Positions 41,959 through 51,359 are shown, counted from the first letter of the stretch. The stretch: 64,000 bases of DNA from Deltaproteobacteria bacterium (GCA_012728915.1 JAAYEC010000003.1:62001-126000); one strand, 5' to 3'. The notes: a model not told the origin generated them from the letters alone. Numbers and translations are program-made.

Positions 41959-42606
41959 ATGCGTCCGCAGCGGATGAAAGAATTCGAATTCCGGCTGGGA
42001 AAAATGGGGCTGGCGCTCTTCGTCGTCGGCATCTCCTTCCTGGTCTTCCTGGCCTTCGCGACGGGCGTGATGGTGGGTGTCAATCTGGAGGGCAATCCCG
42101 ACCAGGCCGAACAGGGTCTGACGGGCATCCTCAAGCAGAAGCTGGGGCGGTCGGCGCCGGCCGGGGGCGGCGAGGCGCTCAAGGGCACCGTCGATGACCG
42201 GAGGGATACGGCCGACACCGGCAAGGGCGAGTTCAAGCTGACGTTTTTCGACACCCTGACGAAGGGCAAGGGGCCAGGCGCGGGCGATGCCGCACAGCCC
42301 AGGGTGAAAAAAGAGGAGAGGGAAGCCGCCCCTGCCAAGGAGCAGGCGACCGCGCCCGCGGCGGGCAGGTTCGTCATCCAGGTAGCGTCCCTGCAGGAGA
42401 AGAAGAAAGCGGAAGAGCTGCGCGACCGGCTCAACAGCATGGGCTACGCCCCGTACATCGATTCGGCCGAACTCAGCGACCGGGGCCACTGGTACCGGGT
42501 CAAGCTGAAAGGGTTTGAGACGCGCGAGCAGGCGCAGAAGATCGTCGACGGGCTGGAGGAGAAGGTGAAGGGCCTGCAGTGCCTCATCGTGCCCGCCGGC
42601 AACTGA
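41959..42606 (+). CDS. Membrane-anchored SPOR-domain protein
   Basis: A 215-residue protein with a short cytoplasmic N-terminus, one transmembrane helix (MGLALFVVGISFLVFLAFATGVMVGV), a charged Lys/Glu-rich linker and a C-terminal SPOR domain (RFVIQVASLQEKKKAEELRDRLNSMGYAPYI). SPOR domains bind septal peptidoglycan lacking stem peptides, so a role in cell division or wall maintenance is likely. The ATG follows GGAGGGG. It is probably co-transcribed with argS. Confidence 0.88.
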   Translation: MRPQRMKEFEFRLGKMGLALFVVGISFLVFLAFATGVMVGVNLEGNPDQAEQGLTGILKQKLGRSAPAGGGEALKGTVDDRRDTADTGKGEFKLTFFDTLTKGKGPGAGDAAQPRVKKEEREAAPAKEQATAPAAGRFVIQVASLQEKKKAEELRDRLNSMGYAPYIDSAELSDRGHWYRVKLKGFETREQAQKIVDGLEEKVKGLQCLIVPAGN

Positions 42607-42681
42607 AACGGGGTCCGGGGAGAGAACCCGCCCTCCGTCATCCCCCCGACCCCGTCGTTTGCGAAGACCGGGTAGAGCCGC

Positions 42682-44019
42682 ATGTTTGAAAACCTGACCG
42701 AAAAACTCGACGGCATTTTCAGGAAACTGAAGAGCCGCGGAAGGCTCGACGAGGAAAACATCCGGGAATCCCTCAAGGAGATCCGGATGGCCCTTCTCGA
42801 AGCCGACGTGAACTTCCGCGTCGTCAAGGATTTCGTCGAGGATGTCCGCTCGAGGGCCGTGGGGCGTGAGGTCCTGGAGAGTCTCACGCCGGGCCAGCAG
42901 GTCGTCAAGATCGTCCATGACCGCCTCGTGGAGCTCATGGGCGGGGAGGGCAGCCAGTGGCTCAAACTCGTCGACCGCTTCCCGAACCCGGTCATGCTGG
43001 TCGGGCTGCAGGGCTGCGGCAAGACGACGTCTGCGGCGAAGCTCGCCCGACTGACGATGGAGCAGGGCCGGCGGACGGCGCTGGTCTCCACCGACGTGTA
43101 CCGGCCGGCTGCCATTGATCAGCTGCGGGTTCTCGGCGAATCGCTTGGGGCAGGGGTCCTGCAGCCCGCAGACACAGAGGACCCCGTCGACATCGCCCGC
43201 AGGGCCGCGGCCGAGGCGGAGAGCCTGGGCTACGAAGTCCTGATCCTGGACACGGCGGGACGCCTTCACGTCGACCAGGCCATGATGGATGAGCTTCAGC
43301 GGATCAAGAGTGCAATCAACCCGTCGGAGATCCTGCTGGTGGCCGATGCCATGACGGGGCAGGATGCCGTGCAGGTGGCTCAGAAATTCAACGAGGCCCT
43401 CGCCATCGACGGCGTGATCCTCACGAAGATGGACGGCGATGCCCGAGGCGGCGCGGCGCTCTCCCTCCGGGCGGTGACGGGCAAGCCCATCAAGTTTGTG
43501 GGTGTCGGCGAGAAGGCGGATGCCCTCGAGGTGTTCCATCCCGAGCGGATGGCCTCCCGCATCCTAGGCATGGGGGATATCCTGACCCTGGTCGAGAAGG
43601 CCCAGGCCGCGATCGACGTCCAGGAGGCGCAGGAGCTCCAGAAAAAGATCCGAAAGGACACCTTCACCCTGGAGGACTTCCGGGACCAGCTGCAGAAGAT
43701 GCGCAGGATGGGCTCGCTCAAGGACATGCTGGGCATGATCCCCGGCCTGGGGAAGCTCAAGGCCCTGAAGGATATCGATCCCGACGAGACGGAGCTTGTC
43801 CGAACGATGGCCATCATCGACTCCATGACGAAAAGGGAGCGGGCGAACAGCCAGATCATCGACGGCTCGCGCCGCAAGCGTATCGCCCGGGGAAGCGGCA
43901 CGTCGGTGCAGGACGTCAACCGCCTCCTGAAGAATTACGCGGAAATGCGGAAAATGATGAAGAGGATGATGGGCCCGGGGGGCAAGGACGCCCTGCGGAG
44001 GGGGTTTTTCCGGCGGTAA
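42682..44019 (+). CDS. ffh: Signal recognition particle protein Ffh
   Basis: The 445-residue GTPase guides nascent membrane proteins to FtsY with 4.5S RNA. The N domain, the G-box GLQGCGKTTSAAKLA, DTAGRLHVD and TKMDGDARGG are visible, and the C-terminal M domain is Met-rich (MRKMMKRMMGPGG). It leads the conserved ffh-rpsP-khpA-rimM-trmD-rplS-rnhB-yraN string. Confidence 0.98.
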   Translation: MFENLTEKLDGIFRKLKSRGRLDEENIRESLKEIRMALLEADVNFRVVKDFVEDVRSRAVGREVLESLTPGQQVVKIVHDRLVELMGGEGSQWLKLVDRFPNPVMLVGLQGCGKTTSAAKLARLTMEQGRRTALVSTDVYRPAAIDQLRVLGESLGAGVLQPADTEDPVDIARRAAAEAESLGYEVLILDTAGRLHVDQAMMDELQRIKSAINPSEILLVADAMTGQDAVQVAQKFNEALAIDGVILTKMDGDARGGAALSLRAVTGKPIKFVGVGEKADALEVFHPERMASRILGMGDILTLVEKAQAAIDVQEAQELQKKIRKDTFTLEDFRDQLQKMRRMGSLKDMLGMIPGLGKLKALKDIDPDETELVRTMAIIDSMTKRERANSQIIDGSRRKRIARGSGTSVQDVNRLLKNYAEMRKMMKRMMGPGGKDALRRGFFRR

Positions 44020-44116
44020 GAGGCCGCCGAAAAAAAAGATTCAAAGAATCGTCGGTTTATGCTAGTTTAACGTACTTTTTTTCGCTCAACACATCAGGAG
44101 GTGACAGGGGAACGGA

Positions 44117-44386
44117 ATGGCTGTGAAGATGAGATTGACGCGGATGGGAACCCGGAAGAAACCCTACTACCGGATCGTTGTGGCCGATTCGGTATCGCCC
44201 AGGGACGGGAAATTCATTGAAATCGTCGGAAGCTACGACCCGAAGAAGGACCCCGCCGAGATCACGGTCAAGGAAGACCGGGTCCGGGAGTGGCTCTCCA
44301 GGGGGGTCGAGCCGACACTGACCGTTTCCCAGCTGCTCGGGAAGAAGGGAATCACGATCGCAAAGGGCCGGACCAAGGTCGCCTGA
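44117..44386 (+). CDS. rpsP: 30S ribosomal protein S16
   Basis: An 89-residue S16 with the typical start [22 protein letters not shown] and [10 protein letters not shown]. The AGGAGG site is strong. The preceding spacer (44020-44116) has an A-rich run and a small GATTC-AAA-GAATC hairpin but no convincing promoter, so read-through from ffh is likely. Confidence 0.98.
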   Translation: MAVKMRLTRMGTRKKPYYRIVVADSVSPRDGKFIEIVGSYDPKKDPAEITVKEDRVREWLSRGVEPTLTVSQLLGKKGITIAKGRTKVA

Positions 44387-44468
44387 ACCGCCGTCTTCGC
44401 AGGACTCTCGATTCGACATGGGGTGAACCAGGAGCTAAACATCCAGAAAATCCCTGGAGGTCGTGACG

Positions 44469-44699
44469 ATGAAAGACTTGATCAAGTACATCGCCCAGGC
44501 GTTGGTGGACAACCCGGACAAGGTCGAGGTCTCCGAGGTGCAGGGGGAGCAGACGTCTGTCATCGAGCTGAGAGTGTCGAAGGAGGATCTGGGGAAGGTC
44601 ATCGGCAAGCAGGGCAAAACAGCGAAAGCCATGCGGACGATCCTGAGCGCCGCGTCGGCCAAGGTGCACAAGCGGACCGTTCTTGAGATCATCGAGTAG
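44469..44699 (+). CDS. khpA: KH-domain RNA-binding protein KhpA
   Basis: A 76-residue single KH domain with the RNA-binding loop [18 protein letters not shown]. KhpA proteins act with KhpB/Jag in post-transcriptional control, and the gene is usually found between rpsP and rimM. The ATG at 44469 is preferred over the GTG six bases earlier because GGAGG is then 8 rather than 2 bases away. Confidence 0.95.
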   Translation: MKDLIKYIAQALVDNPDKVEVSEVQGEQTSVIELRVSKEDLGKVIGKQGKTAKAMRTILSAASAKVHKRTVLEIIE

Positions 44700-44708
44700 C
44701 CGTTGCCG

Positions 44709-45233
44709 ATGAGACGGGTCGAAATCGGACGGATCGTCAGATCGCACGGTCTTGACGGCCGCGTGAAAGTTCTTTCCTATCTTGAGTCGGACCGGTTGCT
44801 GCCGTCGCTGGCGGAGGCCTGGATCGGCCGAAGCAGGGACTCGGCGAAGCGATACCCCATCGAAAACGCGCGCCCCGAGGGGCGGGCCCATTTCACCCTC
44901 AAACTGGGCGGGGTCGAGGACCGCACGGCAGCCGACGGACTCAGAGGGCTTACGGTCTCCGTCCCGTACACGAGCCTAGAGCCGCTCCCGGAGGGCGAAT
45001 ACTACTGGGAGGATCTCATCGGGCTGCGCGTCGAGACGGAAGCGGGAGCCCCCCTGGGGGTCATCGAGAGCGTCTTTCCGACGGGAAGCAACGACGTGAT
45101 CGTCTGCAGGGCCGGGGAACAGGAGATCCTGCTTCCGGCCATCTCCGAGGTGATCCGGTCCGTCGACATCGGGGCGGGCAGGATGGTCGTCCGGTTGCTG
45201 AAAGGGCTGGAGGCGGGCGATGGTGCGATTTGA
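44709..45233 (+). CDS. rimM: 16S rRNA processing protein RimM
   Basis: The 174-residue protein has the N-terminal RimM domain ([19 protein letters not shown]) and the C-terminal PRC barrel ([34 protein letters not shown]). It binds S19 and matures the 30S head. A TTG six bases upstream is an alternative start, and neither has a good ribosome-binding site, consistent with coupling to khpA. It overlaps trmD by 14 bases. Confidence 0.95.
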   Translation: MRRVEIGRIVRSHGLDGRVKVLSYLESDRLLPSLAEAWIGRSRDSAKRYPIENARPEGRAHFTLKLGGVEDRTAADGLRGLTVSVPYTSLEPLPEGEYYWEDLIGLRVETEAGAPLGVIESVFPTGSNDVIVCRAGEQEILLPAISEVIRSVDIGAGRMVVRLLKGLEAGDGAI

Positions 45234-45954
45234 CATCCTGTCCATCTTCCCGGAGATGTTCGAGTCCTTTTTCGGATGCAGCCTTCTGAAGAAGGCGCGG
45301 GACAGGGGGCTCATCCGGATCGAAGCGCACAACATCCGCGACGGCGCGACCGACAGGCACCGGATGACGGACGATTACCCCTACGGCGGCGGGGCCGGCA
45401 TGGTGATGAAGGTCGAGCCCATTGCCCGGGTCCTCGAGACGATCGGCGCCGACCCCGGGGGGTGTCTCCGGGTTCTCCTCTCGCCGCAGGGCGAGATCTT
45501 CAGCCAGGCGATCGCCGGGGAGATGGCCCGGGCGGCCAGGATCGTCCTCATCTGCGGGCACTACGAAGGCGTCGACGAGCGGGTGAGGCAGAACCTAGCG
45601 GACCGGGAAATCTCCATCGGCGATTACATCCTCACCGGGGGCGAGGCGGCGGCCATGGTCGTCGTCGATGCCGTGGCCAGGCTCATCCCGGGCGTGCTCG
45701 GCAATGACGAGTCGGCCCACCACGAGTCGTTTTCCGAGGGGCTGCTGGAGAGCCCGCAGTACACCAGGCCGGAGGAGTTCAGGGGCTGGAAGGTCCCCGA
45801 GGTCCTTCTGTCGGGGCACCACCGGGAGATCGAGCGGTGGAGGCGCCGCGAGGCGCTGAAACGGACCCTGCTGCGAAGGCCCGACCTGCTGGCCGGGGCG
45901 CCGCTCACGGAGCGGGACCGAAAGATCCTCGAGGAACTGAAAAAGGAAGCCTGA
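45220..45954 (+). CDS. trmD: tRNA (guanine-37 N1) methyltransferase TrmD
   Basis: The 244-residue SPOUT methyltransferase modifies G37 of tRNAs and prevents frameshifting. Motifs [27 protein letters not shown] and [21 protein letters not shown] form the trefoil-knot SAM site. Overlap with rimM indicates translational coupling. Confidence 0.98.
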   Translation: MVRFDILSIFPEMFESFFGCSLLKKARDRGLIRIEAHNIRDGATDRHRMTDDYPYGGGAGMVMKVEPIARVLETIGADPGGCLRVLLSPQGEIFSQAIAGEMARAARIVLICGHYEGVDERVRQNLADREISIGDYILTGGEAAAMVVVDAVARLIPGVLGNDESAHHESFSEGLLESPQYTRPEEFRGWKVPEVLLSGHHREIERWRRREALKRTLLRRPDLLAGAPLTERDRKILEELKKEA

Positions 45955-46102
45955 CGCCGGGCGGACCGGCTGTAGAAGGCTAGGCGATCAGGAGGCAGGA
46001 AGAGAAAGCGGGATACGCCGCGGACCGTCTTTGAGGCTCTTCGGCAGCAGGGGCCTTCGAATGGAGAAAGCCAGAAGGAGACACCCAGGAGGTTTTACTG
46101 TC

Positions 46103-46450
46103 ATGGATAAGATCGATTTCATCGAGAAGGAACAGATGAGAGGGGACATCCCCGATTTCCGGCCGGGCGACACCGTCAAGGTCTATGTGAAGATCGTCGA
46201 GGGCACCAAGGAGAGGGTCCAGGTCTTCGAGGGCGTCGTGATCAAGAAGACCCGCGGCAACAGCCGGGCCCAGTTCACCGTCCGCAAGATTTCCTACGGC
46301 GTGGGCGTCGAGAGGACCTTCCCCAGCCACTCGCCCGTGATCGACCGGGTGCAGATCGTCACCCGCGGCAAGGTGCGCCGCGCGAAGCTCTTCTACCTCC
46401 GGGGACGCAAGGGCAAGGAGACAAAGATCAAGGAAGCCGACAAGCACTGA
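46103..46450 (+). CDS. rplS: 50S ribosomal protein L19
   Basis: A 115-residue L19 with [26 protein letters not shown] and [17 protein letters not shown]. The ATG at 46103 has AGGAGG upstream. It lies 148 bases after trmD, a larger gap than inside the operon, without a clear terminator. Confidence 0.98.
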   Translation: MDKIDFIEKEQMRGDIPDFRPGDTVKVYVKIVEGTKERVQVFEGVVIKKTRGNSRAQFTVRKISYGVGVERTFPSHSPVIDRVQIVTRGKVRRAKLFYLRGRKGKETKIKEADKH

Positions 46451-46516
46451 TCTGGGGCGCCTGGCGGAGGCGCGCTATTCTTTGCGGGCTTCCGTTCAGA
46501 GCCGATATCGAGCCCG

Positions 46517-46610
46517 TAAAGAGCGGAACGTCGGAGGTCAGGAAGAGCGGACAAGAAGATTCTCTTTCTTTGCCGCTCTTCTGCTCTTCTTCACTTCCTG
46601 ACTTCGCAAA
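46517..46610. repeat. Intergenic word-repeat element, class GAAGAGCGGAAG (copy B)
   Basis: The left arm (46517-46560: AAAGAGCGG, GGAGGTCAGGAAGAGCGG) and right arm (46566-46610: CCGCTCTTCTGCTCTTCTTC, CTTCCTGACTTC) share the vocabulary of copies A and C. The stretch GTCAGGAAG occurs in both arms in opposite orientation. It lies between rplS and rnhB. Confidence 0.75.
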
Positions 46611-46681
46611 TGTGCCCCTGAAGCCGGGATTGGTTGGGAAAGCCGGGCGAGTCGCTCTTCGCGGGAACAGGGCCACGGTGG

Positions 46682-47302
46682 ATGGACAGCTTCGAACGGA
46701 GCGCGCGCAGCAGGGGGTACCGTGTCATCGCTGGCGTCGATGAGGCGGGCCGGGGACCCCTGGCAGGGCCGGTGGTGGCGGCTGCCGTCGTCCTCCACGA
46801 GGAGTTCCGCCTGGACGGGGTCAGGGATTCCAAACAGCTCTCGGGGAAGAAAAGGCAGCGGTTTTACGACATCATCCTCAACGGGGCGCTCAGCTGGGGC
46901 CTCGGCGTCGTGGAGCCCTCCGTCATCGACCGGATCAACGTCTTGCAGGCCACGCGCCTGGCCATGAAAGAGGCCGTCCTCCAGCTCTCCCCCGCAGCCG
47001 ACTACCTGCTCATCGACGGAACGAGGGCACAGCGTCTGCAGCTGCCCGTCACCCAGGAGACGATCGTCCGGGGGGATGCCCTCAGCATCTCCGTGGCCTG
47101 CGCCTCGATCGTGGCGAAGGTGTCCCGCGACCGGATCATGGAGATCTACCACCACCAGTTTCCACAGTACAACTTCATCGCGAACAAGGGATACGGTACC
47201 CGGGATCACCTGGAGGCGATCCGATGCCATGGGTCCTGCAAGATCCACAGGCGGAGCTTCAAGGGGGTGAAGGGAACCCTTGACCAGGGAGAGAAAGAAT
47301 AA
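46682..47302 (+). CDS. rnhB: Ribonuclease HII
   Basis: The 206-residue enzyme cuts the RNA strand of RNA-DNA hybrids, including single ribonucleotides. The active site is visible as GVDEAGRGPLAGPVVAAAV (Asp, Glu), LLIDGTRA (Asp) and ASIVAKVSRDRIM. The ATG at 46682 fits the family start; a TTG at 46634 would add 16 residues. Confidence 0.96.
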   Translation: MDSFERSARSRGYRVIAGVDEAGRGPLAGPVVAAAVVLHEEFRLDGVRDSKQLSGKKRQRFYDIILNGALSWGLGVVEPSVIDRINVLQATRLAMKEAVLQLSPAADYLLIDGTRAQRLQLPVTQETIVRGDALSISVACASIVAKVSRDRIMEIYHHQFPQYNFIANKGYGTRDHLEAIRCHGSCKIHRRSFKGVKGTLDQGEKE

Positions 47303-47651
47303 GGGGGCCCGGGGCGAGGAGCGGGCGGCCGAATTCTTGCGGGACCGGGGATACCGGATTCTCGAACGAAACTACCGCTGCCCGCTTGGCGAGATAGACC
47401 TGATCGCCCGTGACGGCGGGACCGTCGTTTTCGTCGAGGTGAAGACACGCTCGACGGAGCGGTTCGGGTCCCCCCAGGCCTCCATCGGAGCCCGCAAGCA
47501 GCGGCGGATGACCGCGGTCGCTCTTTACTACCTGAAGGGAAAGAACTGGCTCACGGCCCCCGCGCGGTTCGATGTGGCGGCCGTCAGCCTCGTCGAGGGG
47601 AAGGAAACCGTGACCCTCTACCGCAATGCCTTCGACGCCGCGGGCGTCTGA
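47280..47651 (+). CDS. yraN: YraN-family (UPF0102) nuclease-like protein
   Basis: A 123-residue protein with GARGEERAAEFLRDRGY and the nuclease-fold core GEIDLIARDGGTVVFVEVKTR, where Glu, Asp and ExK match the Holliday-junction-resolvase-like PD-(D/E)XK pattern. It starts with TTG and overlaps rnhB by 23 bases. Function is uncertain; a DNA-processing role is usually assumed. Confidence 0.93.
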   Translation: MTRERKNKGARGEERAAEFLRDRGYRILERNYRCPLGEIDLIARDGGTVVFVEVKTRSTERFGSPQASIGARKQRRMTAVALYYLKGKNWLTAPARFDVAAVSLVEGKETVTLYRNAFDAAGV

Positions 47652-47788
47652 CCGAAGAAAGTGAACAGGGGCCAGGGGCCGACGGGCGGGGTTTCGCATC
47701 CCGGATTCAAGCGATCTTGCCTCCGCCCCATGGACCCGGAACCCGCAAGAACACGACGAAAATCAGGATGCCTGAAGAGCGTGCCGTC

Positions 47789-48658
47789 ATGATTGAGCAG
47801 GCCAAGAAGGGAGTGCTGTACCTCGTTTCCACCCCCATCGGGAACCTGGAGGACATCACGCTGCGCGCGATCCGGATCCTGAAGGAGGTCGACCTCATCG
47901 CCTGCGAGGACACGCGGCGCACGCGTGTCCTGCTGGCGCACTACGGGATCCGGACGGCCCTCACGAGCCTCTACGATGAAAACGAGCGGAAGAAAGGCGA
48001 AACCCTGATCCGGAGAATCCTCAAGGGCGCCTCGATCGCCTTTGTCTCAGACGCGGGCACGCCCCTGATCTCCGACCCGGGATACCGCCTTGTCAGGCGG
48101 GCCATCGAGGCGCGGGCTGCCGTCGTCCCGGTCCCCGGTCCCTCCGCCGTCATCACGGCCCTGTCCATCTCGGGACTGCCCTCCCACCGGTTTGCCTTTT
48201 TCGGCTTTCTGCCCGAGAAATCCGCTAGGAGGCGATCGTTCCTCGATCGGCTCAAAGAACTGCCCGTCACTCTCGTCTTCTACGAGTCCCCGCGTCGCAT
48301 CGTCGATTCGCTCCGCGACATCCTGGACGTCCTGGGCGACAGGCAGGTCGCCGTGACGCGGGAACTGACGAAGGTCTTCGAAGAGGTCCTGCGGGGTCCC
48401 GCCAGCCGCGTGATCGAGGGGATGGAAGGGACGGACGTCAGAGGGGAGATCACGCTGCTGGTGGAAGGGGAGGGGGAGAAAGCCCCGGCGGACGACGGCG
48501 AGATCGAAGAATGCATGAGAAGGCTGGACGCACGGGAAGACCTCCCCACGAAGGCCCTCGCCGCGCGCATTGCCGACGAGCTCGATCTGCCGAGGAAACG
48601 GGTCTACGACCTCGTGGTCAGGCTCAGGGCCGAAAAGGCGAAACCCGAGACGATGTGA
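47789..48658 (+). CDS. rsmI: 16S rRNA 2'-O-methyltransferase RsmI
   Basis: The 289-residue tetrapyrrole-methylase-fold enzyme methylates C1402 of 16S rRNA. LYLVSTPIGNLEDITLRA, CEDTRRTR, FVSDAGTPLISDPGYRLV and VPVPGPSAVITAL are the family motifs. I chose the ATG at 47789; one at 47768 would add seven residues and neither has a strong site. Confidence 0.95.
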   Translation: MIEQAKKGVLYLVSTPIGNLEDITLRAIRILKEVDLIACEDTRRTRVLLAHYGIRTALTSLYDENERKKGETLIRRILKGASIAFVSDAGTPLISDPGYRLVRRAIEARAAVVPVPGPSAVITALSISGLPSHRFAFFGFLPEKSARRRSFLDRLKELPVTLVFYESPRRIVDSLRDILDVLGDRQVAVTRELTKVFEEVLRGPASRVIEGMEGTDVRGEITLLVEGEGEKAPADDGEIEECMRRLDAREDLPTKALAARIADELDLPRKRVYDLVVRLRAEKAKPETM

Positions 48659-48873
48659 AAGCGGGAAGCCCGGGGCAGCCGGTCCGGGGACGCATCCAAA
48701 TGTCATAACGTCCCGGCGTCCCGACTTCTTTCCCAAACGGGAGACGGCGAAAAGGGTTGAAGACTCCGGGGAGGTGTGATACTCCAACGGCAGGAATTCG
48801 GCCGGACGGAACGACAGCCGGTCCGGGTGGTGTGAACGCGTGGCCGCCCGACGGCGGGAAAGGGGAGCCGGGA

Positions 48874-49125
48874 GTGGACGAAAAGGTCAGCAACGCGGCG
48901 GACGCGCCGGTGCGGGACCCGAGGGGCAAGGTGTATGAGCTCCGGGATGTCGTCGAGGAGCCGCGGATCGAGGCCATTGCAGGCGGCCGGTTGCAGGACG
49001 AGATCATGAAGAAGGTCGCCGAGATCGCGGAACGGGTCGCGAGGGAGCAGTTCCCCGCCATCGCGGAGCGCATCATCCGCGAAGAGATCGAGAACCTCAA
49101 GAAGACGGCTGATGAATCGCCATAA
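48874..49125 (+). CDS. Small charged helical protein of unknown function
   Basis: An 83-residue acidic protein, taken from the GTG at 48874 with GGGGAG upstream; a TTG at 48757 would add 39 residues of low-complexity sequence. The C-terminal half is a highly charged amphipathic helix (EIMKKVAEIAERVAREQFPAIAERIIREEIENLKK). I do not recognise a named family. It overlaps the next gene by 14 bases, so it belongs to a unit with an exported protein and a lipoprotein. Confidence 0.65.
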   Translation: MDEKVSNAADAPVRDPRGKVYELRDVVEEPRIEAIAGGRLQDEIMKKVAEIAERVAREQFPAIAERIIREEIENLKKTADESP

Positions 49126-49834
49126 CCCCAGACGTCCTTTCCTGCGGGCGATCCTTGCCGGGTGTGCCCTGATGCTCCTTCTCCTGGGTCCTGCGCCCGC
49201 GTCGGTCGCGGAACAGCAGGCCGTCGAAGCCGACGGGGCCGCCGCCATCCAGGGCGGAAACCTCGCCCAGGCCCGCGATCAGGCGATTTCCCTTGCCCTG
49301 CGAAGCGCCCTCGAGAAGGTGATCTCCGCGTCCGCCGCGCCGGACCTCCAGGCCGACGGCAAGGCCCTCCTCCGCGAAAAGATCCTCCCGTCCACCGAAC
49401 GCTACATCGTCCATTTCAGGATCCTCCACGAGGCGGAGCTGGACGGCGGGTACGCCGTCAGGATTGCCGCGACCGTCGATGCGGACGGGCTCAGAGAGGA
49501 TCTGCGAAGGCACGGCATCCTGGCCGGAAAAGCGGAGGAGACCAGAGGCGCCGAGCGCCGGTTCATGCTTTCCGTACGTGGCTCCTTTGCGGGTCATCAC
49601 GATTATCTGGCGTTCCGGGACATGATCTCCGGCATCCCGGGCGTGCGGAGCGCAACGCCCGTTTCGATTGCACCGCGGCTTTCCGAGTGGCGCCTCCGGT
49701 CCTCAGAAGGATCGCAGGCGATCGCCCGGGAGCTTTCGAAACGGAGATTCAAGGGGGCCACGCTGCGAATCGTTCAATCCGGCGAGGATGCGATCGTCGT
49801 CTCACTCGACGGCAAGGGGGGCAATCGTGACTAA
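49112..49834 (+). CDS. Exported protein with a FlgT-N-like segment
   Basis: A 240-residue protein with a basic N-terminus and a hydrophobic signal segment ending near PASVA. The segment GNLAQARDQAISLALRSALEKVI resembles the N-terminal repeat of the flagellar assembly protein FlgT and related periplasmic proteins. Two beta-rich segments follow. The LAGC near residue 18 is inside the hydrophobic core and is unlikely to be a lipobox. It overlaps the following lipoprotein gene by 8 bases. A periplasmic partner of that lipoprotein is a reasonable guess. Confidence 0.6.
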   Translation: MNRHNPRRPFLRAILAGCALMLLLLGPAPASVAEQQAVEADGAAAIQGGNLAQARDQAISLALRSALEKVISASAAPDLQADGKALLREKILPSTERYIVHFRILHEAELDGGYAVRIAATVDADGLREDLRRHGILAGKAEETRGAERRFMLSVRGSFAGHHDYLAFRDMISGIPGVRSATPVSIAPRLSEWRLRSSEGSQAIARELSKRRFKGATLRIVQSGEDAIVVSLDGKGGNRD

Positions 49835-50471
49835 ACCGAAACCGGCCGGACTCGCCTGTGTCCTGGTGCTCGTCATGATGCTCATGCAGGGATGCTCGAC
49901 GATGGCGAAGATCCCCCTGATCCGGGATCTGCCCCTTGTGCCCAGGGCGGAAGAGGAAACCGGGCCGGTGACACCCGCTCTCGGCGTGGGGACGATCGCC
50001 GTGATGCCCGTCGACATCCGGGCGGGCAGCCCCGACGCGGCAAAGATGATCCGGGAAAAGCTCGCCCAGGAACTCTACTTCAAGGGATACCCGAAGATCC
50101 CGTTCGAGATGATTGATGCCGCGCTTGCGGATGCCCGTAAAAGGGACGAAGCGGCTGCGGGGACGATGGTGCGGCCCCAGCTCATCGGGGGCATGATCGG
50201 GGTGGACGCCGTCCTGTACACCACCCTCCTCGAGGCGAACACGGCGTACCGATACGTCTATGCGCCGGTGAGCGTCAGGGCCCTCTTCGAACTCAGGAGC
50301 GTGAGAACGGGGGACGTCATCTGGATGCAGGAGTCCCGCGCGGCCGATCGCGATTACGGGGTCACGAAGAGAAGCCTGGAGCTGGGATCGACGAAATTGT
50401 TCGAGGATGTCGTTTTTGCAGCCGTGAAGCAGGCGGTTGACAAACTGCCCGACGGGCCGGGAATGCGCTAA
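49827..50471 (+). CDS. Outer-membrane lipoprotein, DUF799/GNA1162-like
   Basis: A 214-residue lipoprotein starting at GTG 49827, with the lipobox LMQGC (Cys near residue 23). The mature part has VGTIAVMPVDIRAG, REKLAQELYFKGY, GVDAVLYTTLLE and a VRALFELRSVRTGDVIWMQESRA stretch, as in DUF799/GNA1162-type lipoproteins whose fold resembles TolB-N or LpoB-like domains. The upstream exported protein probably works with it. The detailed function is unknown. Confidence 0.7.
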   Translation: MTKPKPAGLACVLVLVMMLMQGCSTMAKIPLIRDLPLVPRAEEETGPVTPALGVGTIAVMPVDIRAGSPDAAKMIREKLAQELYFKGYPKIPFEMIDAALADARKRDEAAAGTMVRPQLIGGMIGVDAVLYTTLLEANTAYRYVYAPVSVRALFELRSVRTGDVIWMQESRAADRDYGVTKRSLELGSTKLFEDVVFAAVKQAVDKLPDGPGMR

Positions 50472-50642
50472 GCGGAAGACGCCGGGCACAGGGCAGATGC
50501 GGCAGGTGATTCTGTGTGCGAAGAACCGTCCCCCATCCTGGCCCCCGGGATCCCGGCACAACACCCCCGTGACCGTGCAAAACATGGATCAGGCATTAGA
50601 CGGCGGGCAGAGACGGCATGATCCGCCCCGCAAGGTGCACCG

Positions 50643-51197
50643 GTGAACATCCCCAATTCCCTGACGGTTCTCAGGATCGTCCTCGTCCCGGTCATCGTGA
50701 TCCTGCTGATCCAGGGCCAGCATGGGAAGGCCCTCGTGTGCTTCGTCATCGCGGGGATCACGGACGGACTCGACGGGCTTCTTGCCCGGATTCTGAACCA
50801 GACGACGGTTGTAGGGGCCTACCTCGACCCCGTGGCCGACAAGGCGCTCGTGATCAGCATGTTTACGACCCTGGCGATCATCGGCATGGTCCCGGGATGG
50901 CTTGCCGTGGTCGTCATCAGCCGGGACTGTATCATCCTGGGCGGGATCCTGGTGTTGACGCTCATGTCCGTCAGCCCCGATATAAAGCCTTCTTTTATCA
51001 GTAAAATCAATACGGTCTTTCAATTGGTCACCATCTTTTCCGCCCTTGTGCTGAAAGTGGGCGATGCGGGGAGGCACTACCGGGAGGCCTTCCTGGTCGT
51101 CTGCTGGCTCACGGCGCTCTTCACGGTGGTCTCGGGAGGCGATTACATCTTCAAGGGGATGAAGCTCATCGGCGGGGCCGGCCACGAAAAAGCGTGA
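50643..51197 (+). CDS. pgsA: CDP-diacylglycerol-glycerol-3-phosphate 3-phosphatidyltransferase
   Basis: The 184-residue integral membrane enzyme makes phosphatidylglycerol phosphate. The CDP-alcohol phosphotransferase signature is complete: DGLDGLLAR, then G and AYLDPVADK (DG-x2-AR-x8-G-x3-D-x3-D). Several hydrophobic helices flank it. It starts with GTG at 50643 with AAGGTG upstream. Confidence 0.94.
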   Translation: MNIPNSLTVLRIVLVPVIVILLIQGQHGKALVCFVIAGITDGLDGLLARILNQTTVVGAYLDPVADKALVISMFTTLAIIGMVPGWLAVVVISRDCIILGGILVLTLMSVSPDIKPSFISKINTVFQLVTIFSALVLKVGDAGRHYREAFLVVCWLTALFTVVSGGDYIFKGMKLIGGAGHEKA

Positions 51198-51204
51198 TTT
51201 TGTC

Positions 51205-51233
51205 TTGACATCATTGCATTTTCTTGTTACTCA
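51205..51233 (+). promoter_or_regulatory. Possible tRNA-Val promoter
   Basis: A consensus TTGACA is followed 17 bases later by TACTCA (poor -10). The expected start is about 20 bases before the tRNA, which is suitable. Confidence 0.4.
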
Positions 51234-51261
51234 GTACCCGTTTTTTATGATGCGCGGAAAC

Positions 51262-51336
51262 AGGCACGTAGCTCAGGGGGAGAGCGCCATCTTGACGCGG
51301 TGGATGTCCAGGGTTCAAATCCCTGCGTGCCTACCA
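51262..51336 (+). tRNA. tRNA-Val (anticodon GAC)
   Basis: A 75-base cloverleaf: acceptor AGGCACG with CGTGCCT, D stem GCTC/GAGC, anticodon stem CCATC/GGTGG with loop TTGACGC giving anticodon GAC, a 5-base variable loop, T stem CAGGG/CCCTG with loop TTCAAAT, discriminator A and encoded CCA. It reads GUC and GUU valine codons. Confidence 0.96.
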
Positions 51337-51359
51337 TATGAATATTATTCCCTGAGGTG

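Noticed and set aside
49112-49180. Lipobox LAGC in the FlgT-like protein
   Set aside because: The Cys is followed by a long hydrophobic stretch, so it lies inside the signal peptide core and not at its end.
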